Positions 6,627-13,089 of a stretch of 13,854 bases of DNA are shown in pieces. Each line of letters starts with the position of its first letter. The first letter of the stretch is position 1. A model generated the notes under the pieces. It worked only from the letters and a program-made list of their open reading frames with translations, was not told the DNA's origin and made no database searches. The stretch spans positions 1-13,854 of the forward strand of contig JANXWQ010000288.1 of NCBI GenBank assembly GCA_025351065.1, read 5' to 3'. Both the position numbers and the translations under genes were made by a program. The stretch is from Chthoniobacter sp. Lineage in GTDB: Bacteria; Verrucomicrobiota; Verrucomicrobiia; Chthoniobacterales; Chthoniobacteraceae.

Positions 6627-7169
6627 GTGACCAAAACCGCCCTCCGCCACGAAATGCGCCTGCGCCTCAAAACGCTCGGCGCCGCGCGCACTGAAAAATC
6701 CCGCGCCATTACCGCCGCCCTCGCCGCGCACTCCGCTTTTCAAAACGCGGAATCCATCGCCCTCTTCGCCCCGCTCCCGAGCGAGCCCGACATCGAGTCG
6801 CTGTGGGAGCACCGCGGCCACCGCTACTGCTATCCGCGCGTGGTCGGCGAACGGCTGGAGTTTGTGGCCGTCCGCGATCTTGCCGAACTCGCGCCCGCCG
6901 CCTGGAACCCGCTCCTCCGCGAACCCGCCGCCAGCCCCGAGATCATCGCCCCCGCGGACATCGCCCTCATCATCGTCCCCGGCCTCGCCTTCACCCGCGA
7001 TGGCCGCCGCCTCGGCCACGGCGGCGGCTACTACGACCGCCTCCTCGCCCTGCACCGGCCCCACGCCATCGCCCTCGGCGTCTGCTTCGACATGCAAATC
7101 GTCCCCGACATGCCCTGCGAGCCCCACGACGAACGCACCGATGCCGTCATCACCGAGAGCAGCACGTAG
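6627..7169 (+). CDS. fau: 5-formyltetrahydrofolate cyclo-ligase
   Basis: This 180-residue protein has the normal length for 5-formyl-THF cyclo-ligase (MTHFS), which converts 5-formyltetrahydrofolate to 5,10-methenyltetrahydrofolate using ATP. The family signature VPGLAFTRDGRRLGHGGGYY followed by DRLL (117-140) is complete, with the nucleotide-binding GHGGGYYDR, and EPHDERTDAVITE (165-177) is the usual C-terminal motif. ALFAPLPSEPDI (45-56) matches the substrate-side segment. It begins with GTG; no upstream ATG in frame fits, and the N-terminal MTKTALRHEMRLRL helix is typical. It is cytoplasmic and divergent from the MBL-fold gene. Its stop codon lies in a short repeat motif (ACGTAGCCGG) also found at the end of the aldehyde dehydrogenase gene. 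Confidence 0.93.
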   Translation: MTKTALRHEMRLRLKTLGAARTEKSRAITAALAAHSAFQNAESIALFAPLPSEPDIESLWEHRGHRYCYPRVVGERLEFVAVRDLAELAPAAWNPLLREPAASPEIIAPADIALIIVPGLAFTRDGRRLGHGGGYYDRLLALHRPHAIALGVCFDMQIVPDMPCEPHDERTDAVITESST

Positions 7170-7182
7170 CCGGCGAAGCCGG
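7170..7182 (+). repeat. small hairpin abutting the cyclo-ligase stop codon
   Basis: CCGGC (7170-7174), GAA, GCCGG (7178-7182) forms a 5-bp stem with a 3-nt loop, immediately after TAG. It is part of a 42-bp convergent gap that also contains GCGCGGAGTGCCGTC (7191-7205), nearly identical to a motif in the 3443-3526 repeat. No T-run follows. Confidence 0.45.
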
Positions 7183-7211
7183 TAGGAACAGCGCGGAGTG
7201 CCGTCCCTGCC

Positions 7212-7586
7212 TCACGGCGCGCGCATTTCAAACCGCGGGATGCGCGTGAACACAAAATCGCCGCCCGGCGTCACGCCAAACAGCGCGCCCTCCGCCGCGC
7301 TGTCCGAGCCGATGGTGTGGTAGCTGTGGTAGGAAAAATCCTCGCCCGGCGCGAGCCGCGGAAACTCGCCCACCACGCCGTCGCCCTCCACCACCACGCT
7401 CTGCCCGTCCGCGTCCGTCACCACCCATTTGCGTCCGCGGATCGTCACCGTCACCTCCGAGTCATTGTGGATCGTGAGGAAATAAACGTAGGGATGCGGC
7501 CGCTCCGGCGGCGCATCCAGATGCGGCATGTGCTCCACACGATCGACGGTGACGCGGAGCCCTGAGAGTTCGTTGATGGCGGACAT
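7212..7586 (-). CDS. apaG: ApaG-domain protein
   Basis: This 124-residue protein matches ApaG in length and sequence. RVTVDRVEHMP (11-21) opens the domain; PHPYVYFLTIHNDSEVTVTI with RGRKWVVTDADGQSVVVEGD (30-69) forms the central strands. GVVGEFPRLAPGEDFSYHSY (70-89) and GALFGVT carry the conserved GVVGExPxLxPGExFxY signature. ApaG has a fibronectin type III-like fold; the family has been linked to Co2+/Mg2+ resistance and Ap4A levels in enterobacteria, but the biochemical role remains unclear. The ATG at 7586 fits the family N-terminus; a longer frame only reads back through the heptamer repeats. It is divergent from thiD and converges on the cyclo-ligase gene. Confidence 0.93.
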   Translation of the reverse strand: MSAINELSGLRVTVDRVEHMPHLDAPPERPHPYVYFLTIHNDSEVTVTIRGRKWVVTDADGQSVVVEGDGVVGEFPRLAPGEDFSYHSYHTIGSDSAAEGALFGVTPGGDFVFTRIPRFEMRAP

Positions 7587-7627
7587 TTGGGGATTGCTGA
7601 TTGCGGATGGGTGACGGCTGATTGGGA
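7586..7627 (-). repeat. degenerate heptamer array upstream of apaG
   Basis: Read toward apaG, successive 7-bp units are TCCCAAT, CAGCCGT, CACCCAT, CCGCAAT, CAGCAAT and CCCCAAA, the last running into the start codon. The spacing is exact (7 bp each) although the units are degenerate. They resemble the units on the thiD side. Confidence 0.55.
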
Positions 7628-7658
7628 AAAGCGCGACCGGCGGCGCAGCGACACCTTC

Positions 7659-7686
7659 AATCACAAATCACAATTCAGAAATCAGA
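7659..7686 (+). repeat. four heptamer repeats running into the thiD start codon
   Basis: AATCACA (7659-7665), AATCACA (7666-7672), ATTCAGA (7673-7679) and AATCAGA (7680-7686) are consecutive 7-bp units. The next three bases, AAT, continue the pattern and contain the first two bases of the ATG. The array occupies the place where a ribosome-binding site would be, and no Shine-Dalgarno sequence is present. Confidence 0.75.
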
Positions 7687-7687
7687 A

Positions 7688-8500
7688 ATGTTTCCCGTTC
7701 TCACCATTGCCGGTTCCGACAACAGCGCGGGCGCGGGCGCGCAGGCCGACTTGAAAACCATGAGCGCGCTCGGGGTGTATGGCCTCACCGCCATCACCTG
7801 CGTCGTCGCCGAAGTGCCCGGCAAAGTCAGCGCCATCCAGCCCATCGAGCCCCGCATCGTCGCCGAGCAAATCCGCCTTTGTCTCGAAGCCTTCCCCATT
7901 GCCGCCATCAAAACCGGCATGCTCTACTCCCGCGAAATCATCGCCGCCGTCTGCGACCTGCTCGCTGGCTGCAAAATCCCGCTCGTCGTCGATCCCGTCA
8001 TCATCGCCACCAGTGGCGACCCGCTGCTCAAAGCCGACGCCATCGCCCTCTGCCGCGAGCGCCTTTTCCCCCTCGCCACGCTCATTACGCCGAATCTCGA
8101 CGAAGCCTCCACGCTCCTCGGCCGCCCCGTCACCAGCCTCGCCGAAATGCGCGTCGCCGGCGCGGAACTCACCGCGCGCCACGGCACCGCGTTTCTTTTG
8201 AAAGGCGGCCACCTGCGCGGCGCAGTCGCCACCGACCTGCTTTTCGCCGGCGGCAAAGTCGCGGAATTCAGCGCGCCCTTTGTCCCCGGCGTCTCCACGC
8301 ACGGCACCGGCTGCACCTACTCCGCCGCCATCGCCGCCGGCCTCGGCAAAGGCCTCGCGCTCCACGATGCGGTCGCCGAGGCCAAGCGATATGTCACCGC
8401 CGCGGTTACAAACTTCCTCCGCTGGGAAAAAGACGGCCGCACCACCGACGCGCTGAACCACCAGGCCCGGCTGCCTCATTCCGGCTCCGCGGGACTTTAG
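7688..8500 (+). CDS. thiD: hydroxymethylpyrimidine/phosphomethylpyrimidine kinase
   Basis: This 270-residue ribokinase-fold enzyme makes HMP-pyrophosphate for thiamine synthesis by two successive phosphorylations. All ThiD landmarks are present: LTIAGSDNSAGAGAQADLKT (5-24), AIKTGML (73-79), VVDPVIIATSG (100-110), LITPNLDEA (132-140), LLKGGH (170-175), and STHGTGCTYSAAIAAGLGKG (203-222) with the anion hole and catalytic Cys209. The ATG at 7688 begins the first beta-strand, as expected; an upstream in-frame start would add 22 residues read from the heptamer array. No other thiamine genes or TPP riboswitch are visible nearby, so thiD stands apart from any thi operon. The last four codons and the stop lie inside a large inverted repeat, which may have replaced the original 3' end. 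Confidence 0.95.
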   Translation: MFPVLTIAGSDNSAGAGAQADLKTMSALGVYGLTAITCVVAEVPGKVSAIQPIEPRIVAEQIRLCLEAFPIAAIKTGMLYSREIIAAVCDLLAGCKIPLVVDPVIIATSGDPLLKADAIALCRERLFPLATLITPNLDEASTLLGRPVTSLAEMRVAGAELTARHGTAFLLKGGHLRGAVATDLLFAGGKVAEFSAPFVPGVSTHGTGCTYSAAIAAGLGKGLALHDAVAEAKRYVTAAVTNFLRWEKDGRTTDALNHQARLPHSGSAGL

Positions 8501-8541
8501 GGGAAGCTGGCAGCTTCCCCTGCAGTCCCGCGGCGCCGGAA
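8479..8541 (+). repeat. 63-nt near-perfect inverted repeat overlapping the thiD stop codon
   Basis: Two 31-nt arms flank one central base (8510). From the centre outward, GGGGAAGCTG pairs with CAGCTTCCCC (10 bp), then comes a 3-nt mismatch, then CCGCGGGACT pairs with AGTCCCGCGG (10 bp), one mismatch, and TTCCGGC pairs with GCCGGAA (7 bp). A partial third copy, GGAAGCTGCCCC, lies at 8538-8549, followed by the pyrimidine run TTCTTTCTTTT. The structure contains the TAG of thiD (8498-8500). It could act as a terminator or RNA-stability element, or be a REP/MITE-like insertion. Confidence 0.85.
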
Positions 8542-8615
8542 GCTGCCCCGTTCTTTCTTTTGTCGCCGGGCGCGCTGTGAAATAAGCGGCGCGGCGCATC
8601 CGCCGCCCGCCCGCC

Positions 8616-9077
8616 ATGACTCCCGAAGCCCGCTTCCTCACCCTCCAGCTCGAACTCCCGCCCGCGCCGCAACCCGTCGCCGTTTACAAGCCGCTCGTGG
8701 TCGCGGGCCGCATGGCCTACGTCTCGGGCCACGGCCCGTTGCGCGCGGACAAAACGCTCATCACCGGCGTGGTCGGGGGCGACCTCTCGCTCGACGAAGG
8801 CCGCGCCGCCGCGCGCCAGGTGGGTCTCGCGATTTTGGCCACACTGCGCGCCCAACTCGGCAGCCTCGACCGCGTGCAGCGCGTGGTGAAAGTGCTCGGC
8901 ATGGTCAACAGCGCGGCGGATTTTTACGACCACCCGAAAGTCATCAACGGGTGCAGCGAACTCTTCGCCGAAGTATGGGGGCCGGACGACGGCGTGGGCG
9001 CACGCAGCGCCGTGGGCATGGGGCCGCTGCCGGGCAACATCGCCGTCGAGATCGAGGCGATCTTCGAGTTGCATTGA
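8616..9077 (+). CDS. RidA-family (YjgF/YER057c/UK114) protein
   Basis: This 153-residue protein is a RidA-superfamily member, somewhat longer than archetypal RidA (about 130). LVVAGRMAYVSGHGPLRADK (27-46), the SLDEGRAAARQVGLAILATL helix (58-77), VQRVVKVLGMVNSAADFYDH (87-106) and GARSAVGMGPLPGNIAVEIE (128-147) are the family blocks. Arg130 in GARSAVGM aligns with the Arg105 that RidA uses to bind the enamine/imine substrate, so deaminase activity on 2-aminoacrylate-type intermediates is plausible. It is the first gene of a four-gene unit, and the next start lies one base after its stop. Since its neighbour is a PLP enzyme acting on D-hydroxy-amino acids, which can release 2-aminoacrylate or its homologue, a detoxifying role fits. 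It is cytoplasmic. Confidence 0.92.
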   Translation: MTPEARFLTLQLELPPAPQPVAVYKPLVVAGRMAYVSGHGPLRADKTLITGVVGGDLSLDEGRAAARQVGLAILATLRAQLGSLDRVQRVVKVLGMVNSAADFYDHPKVINGCSELFAEVWGPDDGVGARSAVGMGPLPGNIAVEIEAIFELH

Positions 9078-9078
9078 G

Positions 9079-10179
9079 ATGGACTGGTTCTGCTTGTCGA
9101 ACGAAGGCGATGTGCCCTCGCCCGCGCTGCTCATCTTCGAGGAGCGGGTGAATGCAAACCTGCGGCTGATGCTCGAAATCGCGGGCGGCCCCGCGCGACT
9201 GCGCCCGCATGTGAAGACGCACAAACTCGGCCCGCTCGTCACTCGGCAGCTCGCGCTCGGCATCACGAAATTCAAATGCGCCACCATTGCCGAGGCCGAG
9301 ATGTGCGCGCTCGCCGGAGCGCCCGATGTGCTGCTCGCCTTCGCGCCCGTCGGGCCAAACATCGCACGCTTTTGCCAACTCAACGCCGCCTTCCCGGCGA
9401 CGCATTTTTCCACCATCGCCGACGACCGCGACCAGATCCACGCGCTGAGCGCCGCGGCCAGTGTCGCACGGCTCACGCTCGACGTTCTGCTCGATGTCGA
9501 TTGCGGCATGCACCGCACCGGCATCGCGCCGGACGCGGCGCTCGAACTCTACCGCGAACTCAGCACGAGCGCGGGTCTTCGCGCCGCTGGGCTGCACGCG
9601 TACGACGGCCATATCCACGAGCCCGATCCCGCGATGCGGCGCGCACAGTGCGACGCGGCTTTTGCGCCGGTCCTCGCGCTGCGCAGCGCGATGGTAAAAG
9701 CCGGCCTGCCCGTGCCCGCGCTTGTCGCGGGCGGCACGCCCACGTTTCCCATCCACGTCGCGCACGCCGACCGCGAGTGCAGCCCCGGCACCTCGGTGCT
9801 GTGGGACTTCGGCTACGGCGACAAATTTGCCGACCTGCCCTTCCAATGCGCGGCGGTGCTGCTCGCGCGCGTGGTCAGCAAGCCCGGCCCGCACTTGCTC
9901 TGCCTCGATCTCGGCCACAAAGCCGTCGCCGCCGAAAACCCGCCGCCGCGCGTGCGTCTGCTCGAACTGCCCGACGCCACCGCCGTCATGCACAGCGAGG
10001 AGCACCTCGTCATCGAGACCCCGCGCGCCGCGGAGTTTGCCGTGGGCGATGCACTGCACGGCATCCCGCGCCACGTCTGCCCGACCGTGGCGCTGCACAG
10101 CGAAGCCGTCGTCGTGCGCGGCGGCGCGGCGGACGAGCGCTGGCCCATCACGGCCCGCGCCAGGAGCATCACCATTTGA
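9079..10179 (+). CDS. fold-type III PLP enzyme, D-threonine aldolase / D-serine dehydratase family
   Basis: This 366-residue protein has an alanine-racemase-like N-terminal barrel and a C-terminal metal-dependent domain. RPHVKTHKL (42-50) carries the PLP lysine Lys46. KFKCATIAEAEMCALAGAPD (64-83), LLDVDCGMHRTGI (137-149), GLHAYDGHIH (171-180), VAGGTPTF (216-223) and CSPGTSVLWDFGYGD (234-248) are the barrel landmarks. SEEHLVIET (306-314) and GIPRHVCPTVALHSEAVVV (328-346) are at the C-terminus. The His332-x-Cys334 pair resembles the zinc site of eukaryotic-type D-serine dehydratase, while D-threonine aldolases use a related Mn2+/Mg2+ site, so either reaction (D-Thr to Gly plus acetaldehyde, or D-Ser to pyruvate plus ammonia) is possible. 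It starts one base after the RidA stop and ends 3 bp before the permease start. It is cytoplasmic. Confidence 0.9.
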   Translation: MDWFCLSNEGDVPSPALLIFEERVNANLRLMLEIAGGPARLRPHVKTHKLGPLVTRQLALGITKFKCATIAEAEMCALAGAPDVLLAFAPVGPNIARFCQLNAAFPATHFSTIADDRDQIHALSAAASVARLTLDVLLDVDCGMHRTGIAPDAALELYRELSTSAGLRAAGLHAYDGHIHEPDPAMRRAQCDAAFAPVLALRSAMVKAGLPVPALVAGGTPTFPIHVAHADRECSPGTSVLWDFGYGDKFADLPFQCAAVLLARVVSKPGPHLLCLDLGHKAVAAENPPPRVRLLELPDATAVMHSEEHLVIETPRAAEFAVGDALHGIPRHVCPTVALHSEAVVVRGGAADERWPITARARSITI

Positions 10180-10182
10180 ACG

Positions 10183-11589
10183 ATGACGCACGCCGACTTG
10201 CTCCTGCTCGGTGCCGCGCTCGCGGCGGTCGGGCTGCTGGTCGCGCTGGTCACGCTGTGGAAAGTGAATCCCTTCATCGCGCTCGCGCTCGCCTCGCTCG
10301 TCGTGGGCGGCAGCGCCGTGGCGCTCGGCGTGAAAGTCTTGCCGGCAGCCGGCGGCGAGCTGCGGGCGATGACCATGCCGGACGTCGTCGAGGCTTTTCA
10401 AACCGGCCTCGGCAAAACGCTCGGCGGCATCGCCGCGGTACTCGCGCTCGGGACGATTCTTGGAAAATTCCTCGCCGAGTCCGGCGGCGCGGAAGTGCTG
10501 GCGCAGCGCTTCACGCGCCTCTTCGGCCCGCAGCGCGTGGTGCTCTGCATCATCGCGCTCGCGCTCGCCGTCGGCCTGGCCACATGGTTTGCGGTCGGTC
10601 TGGTGCTTTTGCTGCCCATCCTGCTCACGCTCACGCGCGAAACCCGCCGGCCCTTTCTGCTGCTCGCCATCCCGCTTTTTTCCTTTCTCTCGGTCATGCA
10701 CGGGCTGATGCCGCCGCATCCCGGCCCGGTCGTGGCGATTGAAAAACTCCACGCCAGCATGGGCCAGGTTTTGTTGTGGGGCTTCGTCATCGGCATCCCC
10801 GTCGCCACGCTCGCCGGGCCACTGTTTGCGCGCCTCGCCGTCCAGCACGTCAGCGCGATGGCCCCGGAGTGCATCGTCGATGATGAGCGTGAGCGCGACA
10901 CCTGGCCGGGCTTTTGGCTCACGCTGCTGTCCATCCTGCTGCCCGTGCTGCTGATGCTCGTGGGCACCGCGGTCGAGCTGTCGCACACGCAGGCCACCGC
11001 GCTCGGCAAGGCCGGACTTTTCATCGGCCACCCGACTATCGCGCTGCTCATTTCGGTGATCTTTGCGTCGTGGTCACTCGGCACGCGCTGCGGCTTCAAC
11101 GCGGCACAGTTGCTCGGCTTTACCGAGACGGCCATCGCCACCATCGGCCTCACGCTGCTCGTGGTCGGCGGCGGCGGCGGCTTCGCGCGGGTGCTCACGG
11201 ATTGCGGTGTCGCGCGGTCGCTTGGCGAACTGGCGAAAGGCGCGGGGCTTTCGCCGCTGATCTACGGTTGGCTGGTCGCGGCCTTCATCCGCGTGGCCAC
11301 GGGCTCGGCCACGGTTTCGATCACGGTCGCCGCGGGCCTGCTGGTGCCGGTGGTCGCGGAGCATCCCGAGGTGAATGTCGAGCTGCTCATCATCGCCATG
11401 GGTTGCGGCTCGCTGTTCCTGTCGCACTTGAACGACGGCGGTTTCTGGATCGTGCGCGACAGCTTGGGCCTCACCGTCGGCCAGACGCTGCGGACGTGGA
11501 CGGTCAGCACCACGATCATCGGCCTCGCCGGCCTCGCCCTCACGCTCGCCACGCACGCGCTGTGGCGGATGTTTGCCCACTCGCCATGA
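10183..11589 (+). CDS. GntP-family permease (gluconate / D-serine type)
   Basis: This 468-residue, very hydrophobic inner-membrane protein has about 12-14 predicted spans and normal length for the GntP family. Family motifs are MHGLMPPHPGPVVAIEKLH (172-190), VGGGGGFARVLTDCGV (328-343), RVATGSATVSITVAAGLLVP (370-389) and LSHLNDGGFWIVRDSLGL (413-430). The family takes up gluconate and related sugar acids, but DsdX is a GntP member that imports D-serine. In this operon, beside a D-hydroxy-amino-acid PLP enzyme, a DsdX-like role is the better guess. Residues 225-242 form a polar, acidic cytoplasmic or external loop. Its stop codon overlaps the dipeptidase start (ATGA), indicating translational coupling. 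Confidence 0.92.
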   Translation: MTHADLLLLGAALAAVGLLVALVTLWKVNPFIALALASLVVGGSAVALGVKVLPAAGGELRAMTMPDVVEAFQTGLGKTLGGIAAVLALGTILGKFLAESGGAEVLAQRFTRLFGPQRVVLCIIALALAVGLATWFAVGLVLLLPILLTLTRETRRPFLLLAIPLFSFLSVMHGLMPPHPGPVVAIEKLHASMGQVLLWGFVIGIPVATLAGPLFARLAVQHVSAMAPECIVDDERERDTWPGFWLTLLSILLPVLLMLVGTAVELSHTQATALGKAGLFIGHPTIALLISVIFASWSLGTRCGFNAAQLLGFTETAIATIGLTLLVVGGGGGFARVLTDCGVARSLGELAKGAGLSPLIYGWLVAAFIRVATGSATVSITVAAGLLVPVVAEHPEVNVELLIIAMGCGSLFLSHLNDGGFWIVRDSLGLTVGQTLRTWTVSTTIIGLAGLALTLATHALWRMFAHSP

Positions 11590-12653
11590 TTTTCGACGCC
11601 CATCTCGATCTCGCGATGAACGCCATCGAATGGAACCGCGACCTCACGCGGCCCGTCGCCGAAATCCGTGCGACCGAAGCGCACTTGCGCGACAAGCCGG
11701 ATCGCGGGCACGGCACCGTTTCGCTACCGGAAATGCGGCGTGCGGGCATCGGCCTTTGCGTGGCTACGCAAATCGCGCGCGTCGAGCACGACGCGTGGAG
11801 CCCGGTCGCCGGCTGGCGCTCGCCCGCGCAGGCGTGGGCGATGACGCGGGCGCAGCTCACCTGGTATCGCGCGATGGAAGAAGCCGGCGAGATGGTGCAA
11901 ATCCGCGACCTCGCCGGGTTGGAAAAGCACCTCGCGCTTTGGACGGCGGACGACCCCGCGCGGCTGCCCATCGGCTACATCCTTTCGCTCGAAGGCGCGG
12001 ACTCGCTCATCACCCCCGCGCACCTCGAACGCTCGGTGGGCGAAGGTTTGCGCGCCATCGGCCCCGCGCACTACGGCCCCGGCGTCTACGCAAACGGCAC
12101 CGACGCCACCGGCGGCTTCAACGCCCGCGGGCGCGCGCTGCTGCGCGAAATCTCGCGGCTCGGGCTGATCCTCGATGTCACCCATCTCTGCGACGACTGC
12201 TTTTGGCAGGCGCTCGATCTTTTCCCCGGCCCCGTCTGGGCCAGCCACCACAACTGCCGCGCCCTCGTCCCGCACAACCGCCAGCTCAGCGACGCCATGA
12301 TCCGCGCCCTCATCGCCCGCGGCGCAGTCATCGGCGCCACGCTCGACGGCTGGATGCTGACGCCCGGCTGGGTGCGCGGCAAAACGACCCCGCAATCCGC
12401 TGGCCTCACGCTTGCCCAACTCGTCGAGCACCTCGACCACATCTGCCAGCTCGCCGGCAGCGCGCGCCACATCGGCATCGGCTCCGATCTCGACGGCGCG
12501 TTCGGCACCGAGCAGACCCCGCAAGACCTCGACACCATCGCTGATGTCCCCCGCCTCGCGGGCTTGTTGCAAGAGCGCGGCTACTCCACCGCGGATGTAG
12601 AAAACATCATGCACGGAAACTTCGTGCGCTTCCTGTGCATGGCGTGGGCTTGA
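11586..12653 (+). CDS. membrane dipeptidase, peptidase family M19
   Basis: This 355-residue protein is a complete M19 (renal dipeptidase) metalloenzyme. The binuclear zinc ligands are present: His6 and Asp8 in FDAHLDLAMN, bridging Glu136 in LSLEGADSL, His200 in LDVTHLCDDCFW, His221 in WASHHNCRALVPHNRQLSD (218-236), and Asp301 in HIGIGSDLDGAFG. These enzymes split dipeptides, and many accept a D-residue at the C-terminal position. There is no signal peptide, so it acts in the cytoplasm, as is usual for bacterial members. It overlaps the permease by the sequence ATGA and ends the four-gene operon. A role in freeing D-amino acids from imported or cell-wall-derived dipeptides fits the neighbours but is inferred. 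It ends 9 bp before the convergent exported-protein gene. Confidence 0.94.
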   Translation: MIFDAHLDLAMNAIEWNRDLTRPVAEIRATEAHLRDKPDRGHGTVSLPEMRRAGIGLCVATQIARVEHDAWSPVAGWRSPAQAWAMTRAQLTWYRAMEEAGEMVQIRDLAGLEKHLALWTADDPARLPIGYILSLEGADSLITPAHLERSVGEGLRAIGPAHYGPGVYANGTDATGGFNARGRALLREISRLGLILDVTHLCDDCFWQALDLFPGPVWASHHNCRALVPHNRQLSDAMIRALIARGAVIGATLDGWMLTPGWVRGKTTPQSAGLTLAQLVEHLDHICQLAGSARHIGIGSDLDGAFGTEQTPQDLDTIADVPRLAGLLQERGYSTADVENIMHGNFVRFLCMAWA

Positions 12654-12662
12654 CTGCGGGCG

Positions 12663-13076
12663 TTAAGGCTTTGTCGCCTGCTCCAGCTTCTTGGTGAAGT
12701 CTTCCAAAGCCGCCTTCCCATCGGCGAGATTGCCCTTGGTGCGAATCGCCTCGATGGCCTGATCGAGTGCCTTGTCCAATTCTGTCCAAGTCGCCGCGCT
12801 TTTGGCCTTCATGGCCTTCTCCTTCCGATCCCAAGTCTTCTCCAGCTCCGTAATTTTCGTCACCGCTTCCGGCTTCTTGCCAGCGGTGGCGGCGGCGAGA
12901 GCGGCGGTGGCTATCGTTTTAAGTCCCGCGGTTTCCTCTTTGCCATAAACCGCACCAGACGCCGGTGCCGCAGTCGCGGCGTTAGGCGCAGCGGCGCGGC
13001 ATGGTGCATTGACAAGGCCCCCGGCAAAAGCAGCGGCGGCAATGAGAGTCGTGATTGCGAGTTGATGTGTTTTCAT
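12663..13076 (-). CDS. small exported helical protein, hypothetical
   Basis: This 137-residue protein has a signal peptide (MKTHQLAITTLIAAAAFAGG, cleavage probably near CRAAA at 26-30) and an Ala-rich linker. The remaining part is predicted to be helical: ITELEKTWDRKEKAMKAK (75-92) and WTELDKALDQAIEAIRTK (97-114), then ALEDFTKKLEQATKP. The spacing of W-D, W-x-x-x-D-K and A-I-x-x-I-R looks like a conserved soluble domain that I have seen in unnamed periplasmic proteins, but I cannot name the family. The single Cys26 is not in a canonical lipobox (NAPC). The ATG at 13076 gives a normal signal peptide; a longer in-frame start adds nine residues and fits less well. It should be periplasmic and is convergent with the dipeptidase operon. 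Confidence 0.75.
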   Translation of the reverse strand: MKTHQLAITTLIAAAAFAGGLVNAPCRAAAPNAATAAPASGAVYGKEETAGLKTIATAALAAATAGKKPEAVTKITELEKTWDRKEKAMKAKSAATWTELDKALDQAIEAIRTKGNLADGKAALEDFTKKLEQATKP

Positions 13077-13089
13077 GGGTTGGTTGTGA

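Noticed and set aside
6591..7127. An N-terminal extension of the MBL-fold hydrolase to about 514 residues
   Set aside because: The extra segment is antisense to the cyclo-ligase gene, lacks family similarity and is Gly/Ala/Glu low-complexity; the ATG at 6590 is preferred.
7586..7690. A TPP riboswitch upstream of thiD
   Set aside because: The gap is only about 100 bp, is taken up by heptamer repeats, and shows no conserved CUGAGA-type thi-box core.
8944..11031. A 695-codon open frame on the minus strand
   Set aside because: It is antisense to the RidA, PLP-enzyme and permease genes, with low-complexity Arg/Gly/Asp/His-rich translation and no family motifs. It is a by-product of high GC at third codon positions.
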